This document shows positions 1-8,971 of a stretch of DNA of 64,000 bases, piece after piece. Position 1 is the first letter of the stretch, and every line of letters begins with the position of its first letter. The DNA comes from Candidatus Cloacimonadota bacterium (GTDB lineage Bacteria; Cloacimonadota; Cloacimonadia; Cloacimonadales; JAIOQZ01): positions 51,898 to 115,897 of the forward strand of contig JAIOQZ010000011.1 in assembly GCA_021108395.1 (NCBI GenBank), read 5' to 3'. The notes beneath the pieces are model-generated. The model was not told the DNA's origin. It ran no database searches and saw only the letters and a list, made by a program, of their open reading frames with translations. Made by a program: the position numbers and the translations under genes.

Positions 1-255
1 TGCGGGGTCGAGGTCGGTGGCGGCTTCCTCGAAGTAAACCGCCAGCTTTTGACGAAAGAATTCTTCGCGGGCGTGCTCGCCATACATGTTCTCGATCATC
101 GGTAGCGGGGCCTTGCCCTTGCGGAACCCTGGCACCATGGCCATGGGACGCAACGAGCGCAGAATGCCGGAGTAGTCCTGCTTGGCACGGTCGGCGTCAA
201 CGGTGATTACAAGATCGCGCACACATTGGCTAATCTCTTTGATTTCGGTCTTCAC
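1..255 (-). CDS. tig: Trigger factor, N-terminal part (cut by window edge)
   Basis: Only the first 85 codons are in the window. Trigger factor is the ribosome-bound chaperone and prolyl isomerase that meets nascent chains at the exit tunnel. The ribosome-docking signature GFRKGKAP lies at residues 43-50, the same place as in the classical family. The start is read as GTG at 255, because the overlapping ATG is followed at once by a stop and AGGAG sits 6 bases upstream. tRNA-Leu lies 41 bases upstream on the same strand, so the two may share a transcript. Confidence 0.93.
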   Translation of the reverse strand, partial: MKTEIKEISQCVRDLVITVDADRAKQDYSGILRSLRPMAMVPGFRKGKAPLPMIENMYGEHAREEFFRQKLAVYFEEAATDLDPA

Positions 256-296
256 ATCGTGCTCCTGCTTCTATAATTCTTCATGTTCTATAATAC

Positions 297-381
297 TGGT
301 GCGAAAGAGGGGACTCGAACCCCTACGGGTTTCCCCACTGGATCCTAAGTCCAGCGCGTCTGCCAATTCCGCCACTTTCGC
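297..381 (-). tRNA. tRNA-Leu (anticodon UAG)
   Basis: The minus strand folds into a class II tRNA. The acceptor arms GCGAAAG/CTTTCGC pair at 375-381 and 301-307. The anticodon stem CTGGA/TCCAG encloses the loop CTTAGGA, giving UAG, and a short variable arm and GGTTCGAGTCC T-arm follow. The discriminator A (300) and CCA (299-297) are encoded. UAG reads CUN leucine codons. Confidence 0.95.
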
Positions 382-405
382 ATGGAGGTAAAACATTGTT
401 TTGTC

Positions 406-433
406 ATAATAGTTCAAGCAAGCTGGCTGTCAA
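406..433 (-). promoter_or_regulatory. Sigma-70-like promoter of tRNA-Leu
   Basis: On the minus strand TTGACA (433-428) and TATTAT (411-406) are separated by 16 bases, 24 bases upstream of the tRNA 5' end. It is the cleanest housekeeping promoter in the window and may also drive tig. Confidence 0.7.
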
Positions 434-455
434 GCATAAGTTATACGCACACCGC

Positions 456-759
456 AAGACAGGGACTCTGCCCCTGAAGTATGGGGCGCTGCCCCTAAAC
501 CCCGCTCGCCTTTTGTAAAAGGCGAGACCAAAAACTTTTGCGGATACTGCGTATCCTATGTACATAACACATTCTTGTGACACAAGGATGCGATAGCATC
601 CGCCAGAAGTTTTTGATCCAAACTTTTTACAAAAAGTTTGGCTTATCGCGGAGCTATGTCACTCCGCTACGCTACATGAGCCTTCTACAGCGGAGTGAGG
701 CGGTCGCGTAGTGTAACAGAGTGACTCTTCCAGTGGTTCAGGGGCGGCACCCCTGTCTT
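456..759. repeat. Palindromic intergenic element, copy A (304 bp)
   Basis: The copy is bounded by inverted ends of the type AAGACAGGG-GCNGCCCCTGAA. Internal hairpins follow in order: CTCGCCTTTT/AAAAGGCGAG, GGATAC/GTATCC, GGATGC/GCATCC and AAACTTTTT/AAAAAGTTT. The same modules recur at 32913, 35903, 51925 and 54213. The right end stops one base before the TAG stop codon of the TPR gene. No coding capacity is seen; it fills most of the 382-759 gap. Confidence 0.85.
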
Positions 760-1920
760 CTATTGCAAGTCGTTGTAGAGCTTGTTGTACCTATCTGCGT
801 CGGCGGTACGGCCCAGGTTGTTGGCGGCCTGATACAGGAACATCACCGGCATCGGGTCTTCGGGCGCTGCCGCGTGCCACTTCTCGCCGGATTCGATCAG
901 GTCTTCCCAGCGCTCGGTGGCGAACAGCTTCGAGCAGATGGTTTCCAGCCATTCGATATTGCCGGGCTCGGCGTCGATAGCCTTCTGGAGGTAGAGGATA
1001 GACTCGTCGGGTTTGTCGAGCTGCGAGGCGAGGTTGCTGGCCCAGGTGAGCGCTTCGGTGTTGCCCGGCTCGAGATCAGACACGCGCACGAAGGCGTCGA
1101 AAGCGCCCTGGTTGTCGGGTATCTGTAGGTAGGTCACCGCCATGTTGTAATAGTTGTCCACCGCTTCCGGCTCCACCTCGGCGGCCTTTTGGTACCACTC
1201 GACGGCCTTGCCGTAATCTTCTGTCTCGTAGTAGAGCGCGGCCACGTTGCGGTACAGCGCGCCATCATCGGACATTAACGCCGCCTGCTCGAAATATTCG
1301 AGAGCCTGCTCGTTCTTCTCCTGCTTCATGCAGATGTTGGCCATCAGGGTGATGGCGCCGAGGTATTCGGGGTCAAGCTCGATGACCTTCAGGGCGACGC
1401 TTTCGGCCAGCTCGTAGTTAGCTTTGTTCATCTGGTTGATGGCGATGTTGTACAGCCTGACACGGCAGCTCTTCAGCTTCTTTTCAGCGTCATCCTGTAG
1501 TTCGAGCTGCTTCTCGCGCTTGCCGCCGGTCTCGTAGTTGTCGGGAACCTGTAGAGCGGCGAGGCAGCGGTCAAGAAAATCGTAAGCCACGAGGTAGTGC
1601 TCGACAGCTATTTCCGGCGCGGCGTGCACACGGGCGCCGTCTTCTGTGGAAGCGTACTGTCCCTTGTTCTCGCCCCAATAAAAATAGAGGTCTCCCATAT
1701 TCTTCAGCGCGTCGATGTAGTCGGGCTGAATCTCGAGAACTTTCATGTAGTTTTCGGCGGCCTTGTCCCAGTTTTCCTGACCCCAGTACATATTGCCGCT
1801 GCGCATAAACCGTTTTGCTTCGCCACTCAGCTTCTGCTTGGCCGACAAGACGGCGCATAGCGCGAGAAGGATTGCCATTATCACTATAATGCGTGTCATT
1901 CTGGTCGTTCCGTAAAACAT
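760..1920 (-). CDS. Exported TPR-repeat protein
   Basis: A 386-residue protein with a hydrophobic N-terminus (about residues 8-27, signal peptide or anchor) followed by tetratricopeptide repeats over almost the whole length. Repeat hallmarks include WDKAAENYMKVLEIQPDY near 55-72, then ELAESVALKVIELDPEYLGA, EQALEYFEQAAL and KAVEWYQKAAEVEPEAV. TPR proteins scaffold complexes and no catalytic motif is visible. The start at 1920 has AAGGAGG 4 bases upstream; an internal ATG seven codons later would give a tighter signal peptide. It is a single-gene unit ending at repeat copy A. The binding partner is unknown. Confidence 0.88.
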   Translation of the reverse strand: MFYGTTRMTRIIVIMAILLALCAVLSAKQKLSGEAKRFMRSGNMYWGQENWDKAAENYMKVLEIQPDYIDALKNMGDLYFYWGENKGQYASTEDGARVHAAPEIAVEHYLVAYDFLDRCLAALQVPDNYETGGKREKQLELQDDAEKKLKSCRVRLYNIAINQMNKANYELAESVALKVIELDPEYLGAITLMANICMKQEKNEQALEYFEQAALMSDDGALYRNVAALYYETEDYGKAVEWYQKAAEVEPEAVDNYYNMAVTYLQIPDNQGAFDAFVRVSDLEPGNTEALTWASNLASQLDKPDESILYLQKAIDAEPGNIEWLETICSKLFATERWEDLIESGEKWHAAAPEDPMPVMFLYQAANNLGRTADADRYNKLYNDLQ

Positions 1921-2185
1921 GGAACCTCCTTAGTTGCAAACTTTTGACAAATTTATTTTAGTACCATATTTCCTGTAGTGCGTACTTTCAGCTACATTGT
2001 GACTACATAATACAGGTCAGAGTATCTTTTGCTTAACTTCGGGGATTCAGCGTATTACAATACGCATTCACCCTCAGTTCAACAAAACATATCTCTGATT
2101 TGCTTTTCATAAAGCAAACAGAAAACCAGATTGCTGTTAGTTATCCATAACTGCATTTCAGAAACTAAAGCTCTGAAACAGCGAT
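1921..2185. other. Intergenic region with three inverted repeats
   Basis: No gene is seen. Three inverted repeats are visible: GCGTATT-AC-AATACGC (2050-2065), TTTGCTTT-4-AAAGCAAA (2099-2118) and TTTCAGA-9-TCTGAAA (2156-2178). The last lies just after the sppA stop and could be a weak terminator, though it lacks a T run. The promoter of the TPR gene should be here; I see only a poor sigma-54-like match (TGG-N9-TTGC) across 2114-2127. Confidence 0.4.
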
Positions 2186-3946
2186 TCAGTCAAGCAATTT
2201 CTGGAGCGCCCAGATGTCGGTGCGGGCGTCCCAATGCACGTCTGAGGCCACAGGAGCCAGCATGAGCACATGCTCTTCGCTAAGCATATGCAGCCACAGA
2301 TCGAGGTCGGCGGGCAGTGACCGCGCCTGCGCCATCTGCATCCGATCCTGCAGCTTCAGCCCCTCGCGCAGCATCTCCTCGAACATCGATACGCGGCGTG
2401 GGTAGCTTTCCACCCTATATTGCGTAATGCCGGCCAGCCGCGCAGCGCAATCCAGCGCGTCGTCAAGGCCGCCGATGGCGTCCACCAATCCGGCATCCAC
2501 CGCCTGTCGGCCTGTATATAGCTTGCCCTGCGCCAATTCCTGCACTTCGGTGAGAGTCATGTCGCGTCCATCCGCCACCCGCGTCTTGAATTCCTCATAC
2601 ACCAGCTCGCCATGCGTGCGCAATGAACTCGCCAGCTTGGCTTCGAGCGGCCTCCACACATTGAAAACGTCAGAAAACTTCCCGCGTGACACAGTATCGC
2701 TGTGCAGAGAAATATCGTCGGCCAGGCCGCTGAGGTTTGGCAGCATACTCACCACGCCGATCGAGCCGGTGATGGTGAACGGCTCTGCGAAGATGCTGTC
2801 GGCGCCGCAGGAGATGTAGTAGCCACCCGATGCGGCTATGCCCGCCATCGAGACCACCAGCGGTTTGCTCTGCTGCATACGCTTCAATCGCTGGAATATC
2901 CGCTCGGAGACGAAGGCGCTGCCGCCGGGGCTGTCCACGCGCAGCACCACAGCCTTCACCGACTGGTCATCCTCGATTTCATCGAGTATCTCGTCTATGT
3001 CGGCGGAGGTGATGACATTGCCGCCCCAGAGCCCGCTGGACGAAGTGATGCCACCCTGTGCATAAATGACGGCGACCTGGTCTCCCCAGGCAATCTCAAG
3101 CTTGGGGTCATAGTCGTCCCAGTCCACGAGTTGTTCCTCGGTAATGCCAAGCTCCTCCAGAAACTCGCCGCCATAGAGCAGCGCATCGACCAGTCCCCAG
3201 TCCAACGCCTGCGCAGGAGTGATGAAGAGCGACTCGCGTTCCTCGTATATACGGCGCACCGGCGTAGTGTCGCCATCAAAACGGCGGTCGGCCAGCGCTT
3301 GCAGCATCGACTCATAGTATCCGTCGAGCAGGCGGCTCAGGTTGCGGCGAAAAGCCGCGGAAAACGAAGTGCGCTCGAACATCTCGCCGGCGCCTTTGCT
3401 GTCACCCACCTGGAACACATGCACCTTGATTCCCAGTTTGGCCAGGGCGTCGGTGTAAAACAGCGAGCCGCCGCCAACGCCGGTGAACAGCAGAGAGGCG
3501 GAGTTGGTTGGAATCATGTGTATGCGGTCGGCGTAGGTTGCCAGCCAGTAGTCCTTTTGCGAGCCGGAGCTCAACCAGGCTTCGACAGGCTTGCCGCTGG
3601 TTTTGAAGAACTCGATAGCGCTCCCGATGCGAGTCAGCCCGACACCGGAGATGGCCCCCAGCCGAGGCGAAAGCACGACACCCGCGATGCGCTCATCGGC
3701 GGCGGCGTGGCGCAGGCACTGCTCGATATCGTACACCGACGCCTGGGTGACGCCGGAGAAGATGTCGTCTTTGTAGCGCTTATACTCCACGATGGAGCCG
3801 CTGATATCGAGGTACAACCAGGATTCTTCCTGAATGTCGGAACCCGAATGCCGGAAGGCGGAAAAGACAATGCCGACCGACACGAACATGATGCCCACAA
3901 AGACAACAAAGGCAACGATTGCAATGATAACCCATTTTTTTTGCAC
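2186..3946 (-). CDS. sppA: Signal peptide peptidase SppA, double-domain type
   Basis: This membrane-anchored serine protease degrades cleaved signal peptides. At about 586 residues it is the long form with two tandem ClpP-like halves. Lys184 in GDSKGAGE and Ser373 in AASGGYY match the Lys/Ser catalytic dyad of E. coli SppA. One membrane segment spans residues 5-30. I place the start at GTG 3946, with AAAGGAG five bases upstream; the longer frame to 3982 would overlap the ntrX-like gene and put charged residues before the anchor. It is the last gene of the DUF4390-ntrY-ntrX-sppA operon. Confidence 0.92.
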   Translation of the reverse strand: MQKKWVIIAIVAFVVFVGIMFVSVGIVFSAFRHSGSDIQEESWLYLDISGSIVEYKRYKDDIFSGVTQASVYDIEQCLRHAAADERIAGVVLSPRLGAISGVGLTRIGSAIEFFKTSGKPVEAWLSSGSQKDYWLATYADRIHMIPTNSASLLFTGVGGGSLFYTDALAKLGIKVHVFQVGDSKGAGEMFERTSFSAAFRRNLSRLLDGYYESMLQALADRRFDGDTTPVRRIYEERESLFITPAQALDWGLVDALLYGGEFLEELGITEEQLVDWDDYDPKLEIAWGDQVAVIYAQGGITSSSGLWGGNVITSADIDEILDEIEDDQSVKAVVLRVDSPGGSAFVSERIFQRLKRMQQSKPLVVSMAGIAASGGYYISCGADSIFAEPFTITGSIGVVSMLPNLSGLADDISLHSDTVSRGKFSDVFNVWRPLEAKLASSLRTHGELVYEEFKTRVADGRDMTLTEVQELAQGKLYTGRQAVDAGLVDAIGGLDDALDCAARLAGITQYRVESYPRRVSMFEEMLREGLKLQDRMQMAQARSLPADLDLWLHMLSEEHVLMLAPVASDVHWDARTDIWALQKLLD

Positions 3947-3962
3947 AAAAACTCCTTTATGG

Positions 3963-5312
3963 TCAGTCGCTGGTGATGCCAAGCTCTTTCAGCTTGCGCG
4001 AGAGATTGCTCTGGTGCATCCCGATGGCCTTAGCCGTCTGCGAGATGTTGCCATTGTGCATGGTAAGTTGAGCATCGAGGTAGCGTGTTTCAAAGGCTCG
4101 CTTTTTGTCAATGAAAGGAGCCGTCTCCTGCCAGAAAGCCTTGTCCGAGTCGTCCTTGCTCACACTCGCCACCGGCAGGTCTTCCGGCGCTATCTCGCGT
4201 TTCTCTACCAGTATGTAGATACGCTCGACAAGGTTCTTCAGCTCGCGGATATTGCCGGCGAACTTCCAACCGGACAGCTCGCGCACCGTAGCGGGGAGAA
4301 ACAGCTTGCGGGGAACTCCCAGTTCGCGGGTGAATGTATCGGAGAAGTGTTCGAGCAGCAGCGGGATGTCTTCGGTGTGCCGACGCAATGGGGGCACCAC
4401 CACAGGCACCACGTCGAGGCGATAAAACAGGTCTTCGCGAAAGGCGCCGCTCTGCACCATCTCCTCCAGATTCTTGTGGGTGGCGGCGATGATGCGGGCA
4501 TCGATCTTCTTGGTGGCGTTGCTGCCCACTCGCTCGAACTCGCCCTCCTGAATCACGCGCAGAATCTTGGCCTGCGCCGAAAGCGACATATCGCCAATCT
4601 CATCCAGGAAGAGAGTACCGCCATCAGCCTCCTCGATTTTGCCCTTGCGGCTTTTGACAGCACCGGTAAACGCGCCCTTTTCGAAGCCGAACAGCTCGCT
4701 CTCGACCAACTCGCTGGGAATGGCGGCGCTGTTGAACTTGATGAACGGGCGACTGCTGCGCCGGCTCTTCTGGTGAATAGCCCAGGCTACAAGCTCCTTG
4801 CCGGTGCCGCTTTCGCCGCGAATCAGCACTTTGGCTTTGGTGGCGGCCACACGCTCTATCATCTCGCGCAACTCCTGCATGAGTTGGCTGTCACCCACCA
4901 TGCGGTATTGTTCTTTGTGGTCGGAACGCAGGCGGCGCACATCTTCGCTCAGGGCGCGGAACTGCATCGCCTTGCTCACGGCAATCTTCACATGCGGCAG
5001 GCTTAGCGGTTTTTCGAGGAAGTCGAAAGCGCCAAGTTTGATGGCCTGCACTGCCTCCGAGATGCCGCTGTGGCCGCTGATCATGATAATCTGTAGAGTA
5101 GGGTCTGCTGCCAGCATCCGCTTTAGGGTTTCGAGGCCGTCCATGTGCTCCATTTGCACATCGAGCAGCACAACGCCCGGACTGAACGATTCGAGCAGGT
5201 CGAGGCCCTGACGGCCCGACCCCGCCGTGACGCAACGATAGCCTTCGTCTTCGAGTATGCTCTTCAACGTCTGGCCGATGTTGCGCTCGTCGTCAACTAT
5301 CAGGATGTTCAC
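3963..5312 (-). CDS. NtrC/NtrX-family sigma-54 response regulator
   Basis: The order of domains is receiver (1-120, phospho-acceptor Asp51 in VLLDVQM), AAA+ sigma-54 interaction domain and a Fis-type helix-turn-helix at the C-terminus ([24 protein letters not shown]). The AAA+ part keeps Walker A GESGTGKE, the sigma-54 contact loop in [13 protein letters not shown] and the Walker B-like TLFLDEIGD. It should open sigma-54 promoters when phosphorylated by the adjacent NtrY-like kinase, whose gene overlaps it by 20 bases. Targets are not known; three strong sigma-54 sites in this window are candidates. Confidence 0.93.
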   Translation of the reverse strand: MNILIVDDERNIGQTLKSILEDEGYRCVTAGSGRQGLDLLESFSPGVVLLDVQMEHMDGLETLKRMLAADPTLQIIMISGHSGISEAVQAIKLGAFDFLEKPLSLPHVKIAVSKAMQFRALSEDVRRLRSDHKEQYRMVGDSQLMQELREMIERVAATKAKVLIRGESGTGKELVAWAIHQKSRRSSRPFIKFNSAAIPSELVESELFGFEKGAFTGAVKSRKGKIEEADGGTLFLDEIGDMSLSAQAKILRVIQEGEFERVGSNATKKIDARIIAATHKNLEEMVQSGAFREDLFYRLDVVPVVVPPLRRHTEDIPLLLEHFSDTFTRELGVPRKLFLPATVRELSGWKFAGNIRELKNLVERIYILVEKREIAPEDLPVASVSKDDSDKAFWQETAPFIDKKRAFETRYLDAQLTMHNGNISQTAKAIGMHQSNLSRKLKELGITSD

Positions 5313-6468
5313 GATACTCCTCTATAATGAGCTCGAAGGTCGTTCCGTCGCCGGGTTTGCTCTTGGCTCGGATAATGGCGCCGTTGGCGTCGGACAGGCG
5401 CTTGACAAGAGCCAGCCCCAGCCCTGTGCCGCGTTTCTTGCGGGTAAAGTAGGGTTCAAATATGCGGCCCAGATCCTCAGGGGAGATGCCCTGGCCCTGA
5501 TCGACGATGTCGAGCACGAGATAGCTGCGGCTCTGCCTCAGCGAGATGAGGATCGTCCCCTCGGGCGGACTGGCGTCGATGGCGTTCTGGATTATGTTGG
5601 TGAATATCTGGTAGAAATGCGTCTTGTCGAAGGCGATGAGATGCCCCTTGACAAGCTCTTTCTTGAGACTGTAGCTGCTTTCGTAACCGCGCAGAATTTC
5701 ACAGATGGTGTCAGTCGGATCGAACACCGTCGTTTCCGGCTGACTGATCTTGGCGAACGTGCTGAACGATTGCACCAGGCCGCGCAGGTTCAATATCTCC
5801 TGGTTGATGATGCCGGCGCACTCGGGGAAGATGGCGACGAAGCGTTCGGGATCGTCTGTGTATTTCTCTTCGAGCCGCTGCACCGAAAGCTGAATAGGCG
5901 TGAGCGGATTCTTGATCTCGTGGGCAAGAATGCGTGACAGCTCCTTCCAGATCATCTCCTTCTCGGCTTGCAACAGCTTGTCCTGCACGCTCTCGAGCTC
6001 GCGGCTCATGTCGTTGAACGACTGCTTGAGCAGGCGAATCTCGCTGGTGCCGGTGGGCGGCAGATAGACAGAGAAGTCGCCCTCGCGGATCTTGGCGGTG
6101 GCCACCTGTAGTTCCTTCAGCGGATGGGTGATGATGTAGAACCCGAAGATGAACAGCGTACTCGATACGGCCATAAGGATGAGCACCACAGCCAGCGAAT
6201 AGAAGTTCGTGCGGTGCTGGGTGGCCGCTATCGAGGCGATGACCTGACGATATTCGATCAGCACCTCGGTGGTGATTTCGTCATCGCGGGGGACCTGCCG
6301 ATAGCACTCGGCGAAGCGCTCGGCGAAGCGGCCATCCACCAACCGTTCGACCATACGGTTGCGTGGCTGCACGAAGTAGTTGTTCAGAATGACAATGCTG
6401 GCCACATAGAGGATGAGAAACAGCAGCAACACGCTGACGCGCAAACCGAGCTTAGGTTTCAAGTTCAT
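5293..6468 (-). CDS. NtrY-like membrane sensor histidine kinase
   Basis: A 391-residue kinase. Membrane segments lie at about 10-30 and 90-113 and flank a short periplasmic part. A HAMP linker follows (about 112-165), then the H-box LAHEIKNPLTP with His183, characteristic of NtrY kinases, then an HATPase domain with DIVDQGQGIS and GTGLGLALVK. It lacks the extra PAS domain of proteobacterial NtrY. It overlaps the regulator gene by 20 bases and the DUF4390 gene by 17, so it is translationally coupled to both. The signal is unknown. Confidence 0.92.
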   Translation of the reverse strand: MNLKPKLGLRVSVLLLFLILYVASIVILNNYFVQPRNRMVERLVDGRFAERFAECYRQVPRDDEITTEVLIEYRQVIASIAATQHRTNFYSLAVVLILMAVSSTLFIFGFYIITHPLKELQVATAKIREGDFSVYLPPTGTSEIRLLKQSFNDMSRELESVQDKLLQAEKEMIWKELSRILAHEIKNPLTPIQLSVQRLEEKYTDDPERFVAIFPECAGIINQEILNLRGLVQSFSTFAKISQPETTVFDPTDTICEILRGYESSYSLKKELVKGHLIAFDKTHFYQIFTNIIQNAIDASPPEGTILISLRQSRSYLVLDIVDQGQGISPEDLGRIFEPYFTRKKRGTGLGLALVKRLSDANGAIIRAKSKPGDGTTFELIIEEYREHPDS

Positions 6469-7009
6469 TCAGTATGCAGCTCCTTCGGACAACCGGCCGT
6501 TTAAAGTTCCACAACAGCATCAGATCGAACGGTTCCGACATCGTATCCAGTCGAATCTCGGCGAGGTAGCCGGTGACGGACACTATAAGGCTTTGTTCAT
6601 GGTCAATGTCCAACAGGGATATGGTGTGGTCGAACAGACTGACCACCTCGATGAGTTCAGCATAGCTCCTTGCCGATACGGTGTATTGCTGGTCGTGCAG
6701 GTATATCTCGAAATATGAGGACATGGGGTCAAACTCGACACGGTGATAGAAAAACTCTTCGAGCACAACTTCTCTGCCGCTATGTACCTGAAGCATGAAC
6801 CAGACGTTCACCGGCTTGCCGGAGCGGAAGAACTCCTCAAAATCGTGGTCGAAGGCGCTCACGAGACGGCATTGTACAGTGAGCATATCTCCCTGGCGTT
6901 GCAATGCCAGGTTGCTGAAGGCCGCGTCGTTGCCGGTGTAGCTGGAAAACACCAGCGCGGTCAGCGACGCGACAGTTGACACAAAGCGATTGGTGAGATT
7001 GCCAAACAT
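6452..7009 (-). CDS. DUF4390-like exported protein, first gene of the ntr operon
   Basis: A 185-residue protein whose N-terminus (FVSTVASLTALVFSS) could be a signal sequence. The core VQCRLVSAF...GKPVNVWFMLQV...YFEIYLHDQQYTVSARSYAEL resembles DUF4390, a domain often encoded beside NtrY/NtrX. It may sit outside the membrane near the kinase (inference from context). The start at 7009 is preferred because GAGG lies five bases upstream; an upstream ATG at 7051 falls before a perfect inverted repeat and has no ribosome site. Confidence 0.68.
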   Translation of the reverse strand: MFGNLTNRFVSTVASLTALVFSSYTGNDAAFSNLALQRQGDMLTVQCRLVSAFDHDFEEFFRSGKPVNVWFMLQVHSGREVVLEEFFYHRVEFDPMSSYFEIYLHDQQYTVSARSYAELIEVVSLFDHTISLLDIDHEQSLIVSVTGYLAEIRLDTMSEPFDLMLLWNFKRPVVRRSCILNELET

Positions 7010-7027
7010 GCCTGCCTCGATACAGTG

Positions 7028-7047
7028 TGCGTTATGTGAATAACGCA
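7028..7047. promoter_or_regulatory. Perfect 8-bp inverted repeat upstream of the ntr operon
   Basis: TGCGTTAT-GTGA-ATAACGCA lies 19-38 bases before the DUF4390 start. Its position suits an operator or a 5' leader hairpin. The 12-mer AATAACGCAACA that includes its right arm also occurs at 12213-12224, upstream of the CheY-like gene. Function is inferred only from position. Confidence 0.4.
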
Positions 7048-7145
7048 ACATACTTCAGGATATTACAACCACCGCAACAGGAGAATAACACTCCAATAAC
7101 AAATGGTATTCCTGAAGCTTATGAAGTCAACAGATTTCATAAAAA

Positions 7146-7174
7146 CGAAAAAAGGGGCAGTGCGCGCTGCCCCT
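7146..7174 (-). terminator. Rho-independent terminator of the PDZ protein gene
   Basis: On the minus strand GGGGCAG-CGCGCA-CTGCCCC is followed by six T residues, about 90 bases after the stop codon at 7263. Confidence 0.85.
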
Positions 7175-7262
7175 TCGAACTGAGGAGAGGGTCTTGTTAT
7201 CAGAACCCGTGAGGGCTCGATAGTTTATGCAGGAACCCACTGGGGTTCCATTGTTTCATACC

Positions 7263-8666
7263 TTAGAAGCCGAACCAGGGGCCGACGGTGAAGGTCATGC
7301 CGTCGAAGGTGGTGTCGGGCGAATTCTTGATCTCATAATTCTCGTCAATCATCTCGACCTTCCAGCCACTGTAGAACGAGTAGCTGTACATATAGCCCAC
7401 TTCGGCGCGAATGGCGAGCCAGTCGAGGATGCGGTACATCACCATCACCTTGGGCTGTATCAGGATGTAGGTCTTGCCGATTGACACATAGTTGTTGCTC
7501 GAGTTGTTCAGCGAACTCTCGAAAGTATTCCAGTCATAGTCGCCGTCGGTCTGGCTCACTTCGAGATTCCAGCCACCCCAGCCCAGCATGAAGCCAAGCG
7601 AAGTGATGAACTTTTTTGTAATCGGAATACGTTTGTCGAGAGTGACGCCACCGTAGCCGGCGCTGAAGTTCATGCGGCGAATTAGCTTGTTGGATGGATC
7701 AACCGGGTCGGGAACTGAGGTTTTGCGGTCGAGGCTGTAGCCACAGCCCATGCCGCCTAACATCCAGCCCTTGCCCACGTTGCCCTTGCCGCCGCCACCG
7801 TTGAAGAACAAGCCCCTGTCGTCAATCTCGCTGAACCCGAGGCCGTCATCTCCGGCGACAAGATCATCTCCACTGATAAGCTTGTTGATATCTTCAAGGT
7901 CGGGCTGAAAGAACACGGGAATCCAGCTGCCGCCGCCGTCGCCCGGGTTGAGCTTGGGCTTGACGGGCTCGCCGGTGATCTCGTCAACGCAGACAGTTTT
8001 CTTGCGGCTGCCAAAGACAAAGTCGATAACCTCGGTCCGGCCGTCGCGGAACAGCTTGATCTCCACGGCGTCACCGATGTAGTGTGAGTCGATGATTTTG
8101 CTGAAAGACTCCTCGTTCAACACTTTTCTGCCCCCGATCTCCATGATGATGTCGTCTTCGAGGATGCGATAAAGACGGGCGGGGGAATCGGACACGACGC
8201 CGGATATGAGAACGCCATAGAACTTCTCGTACCCCATTTCGCGGGCTTCAGAAAGAGTTATTTCCTCATAATAAACGCCCATGAAGGGCTTCTCCATGTC
8301 TTCCTCGCTCAGGTTGATAACGACGGGCGAGGTGATGCTGAATGTGCTGCCTTCGCCGATAGCAGTGCCTATCTGAAGCTGCACTTCGCGCAGTTCTTCT
8401 TCCATCTCTTCCAATTCTTCGTTCGCCTGGGCGAGGATGACGTTATGTTCCGCGAGCAACTCCTTGAGTTCCTCGTCGTCAAAGTCGCCGCTGTAGGTGG
8501 TTATCTCGCCGTTCTCGTTGATGATGATCGTGGTTTCGCCATCATCTTCCATGGTTACGTCAACCTGGGTGGTATATTCCGTGGAAACCTCTGCTTCTTG
8601 TCCTTCCTGAGCGGCCAGCGTGCAAAGCATCGCCAGCGCCGTTAAGATAATGATCAGCTTTTTCAT
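7263..8666 (-). CDS. PDZ-domain outer-membrane protein
   Basis: A 467-residue protein starting at 8666 behind GGAGGAAC; the frame stays open upstream but without a ribosome site. The order is signal peptide (1-19), acidic stretch, coiled coil (about 70-105), one PDZ-like domain (about 130-225, with VVSDSPARLYRILEDDIIMEIGG), a Gly/Asp-rich linker and a C-terminal beta-rich domain ending in Phe (VGPWFGF), as outer-membrane beta-barrels do. No protease triad is present. It may tether a periplasmic PDZ sensor to an outer-membrane barrel (inference). It is a single gene with its own terminator and a sigma-54 promoter 48 bases upstream. Confidence 0.8.
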   Translation of the reverse strand: MKKLIIILTALAMLCTLAAQEGQEAEVSTEYTTQVDVTMEDDGETTIIINENGEITTYSGDFDDEELKELLAEHNVILAQANEELEEMEEELREVQLQIGTAIGEGSTFSITSPVVINLSEEDMEKPFMGVYYEEITLSEAREMGYEKFYGVLISGVVSDSPARLYRILEDDIIMEIGGRKVLNEESFSKIIDSHYIGDAVEIKLFRDGRTEVIDFVFGSRKKTVCVDEITGEPVKPKLNPGDGGGSWIPVFFQPDLEDINKLISGDDLVAGDDGLGFSEIDDRGLFFNGGGGKGNVGKGWMLGGMGCGYSLDRKTSVPDPVDPSNKLIRRMNFSAGYGGVTLDKRIPITKKFITSLGFMLGWGGWNLEVSQTDGDYDWNTFESSLNNSSNNYVSIGKTYILIQPKVMVMYRILDWLAIRAEVGYMYSYSFYSGWKVEMIDENYEIKNSPDTTFDGMTFTVGPWFGF

Positions 8667-8713
8667 TGTTCCTCCTCTCTCTAAAGCTGTATTTTTGCTC
8701 TCGTCGAATATAT

Positions 8714-8730
8714 ATGCAATGCCGGTGCCA
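8714..8730 (-). promoter_or_regulatory. Sigma-54 promoter of the PDZ protein gene
   Basis: Minus strand TGGCAC (8730-8725), five bases, TTGCAT (8719-8714). GG and GC are separated by exactly ten bases, as the -24/-12 class requires. The predicted RNA start is near 8703, about 37 bases before the ATG. Confidence 0.75.
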
Positions 8731-8913
8731 ATCGCGCAGTGCGTGGCCTTAATCTGTGTCTTGCATACAGTTGTGCAGTCAGGCACCAGCGAGGACGCTG
8801 TGCGTCCCATATCATTCCCGCATACCTTGCGCCCGGCTCATATCGCTTCGGTATATTCACTGCCGGTTGTGAGCCCGAAGATCGGGATGCAGCACAGCGG
8901 CGCGAAGTTTTGT

Positions 8914-8942
8914 TTGACAAGCCCCGCGCCGCTCGGATTGTG
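8914..8942 (+). promoter_or_regulatory. Possible promoter of gltX
   Basis: TTGACA (8914-8919), 17 bases, then ATTGTG (8937-8942), 30 bases before the gltX start. The -35 is consensus but the -10 is poor. The rest of 8667-8971 holds the divergent sigma-54 site and nothing else I recognise. Confidence 0.35.
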
Positions 8943-8971
8943 GAAAAACTCCCGCCGTACAAGGAGACCAT

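Noticed and set aside
2099-2127. Sigma-54 promoter for the TPR gene
   Set aside because: GG and GC are ten bases apart, but the conserved CAC of the -24 element is missing and the leader would be about 180 bases, so it is not listed as a feature.
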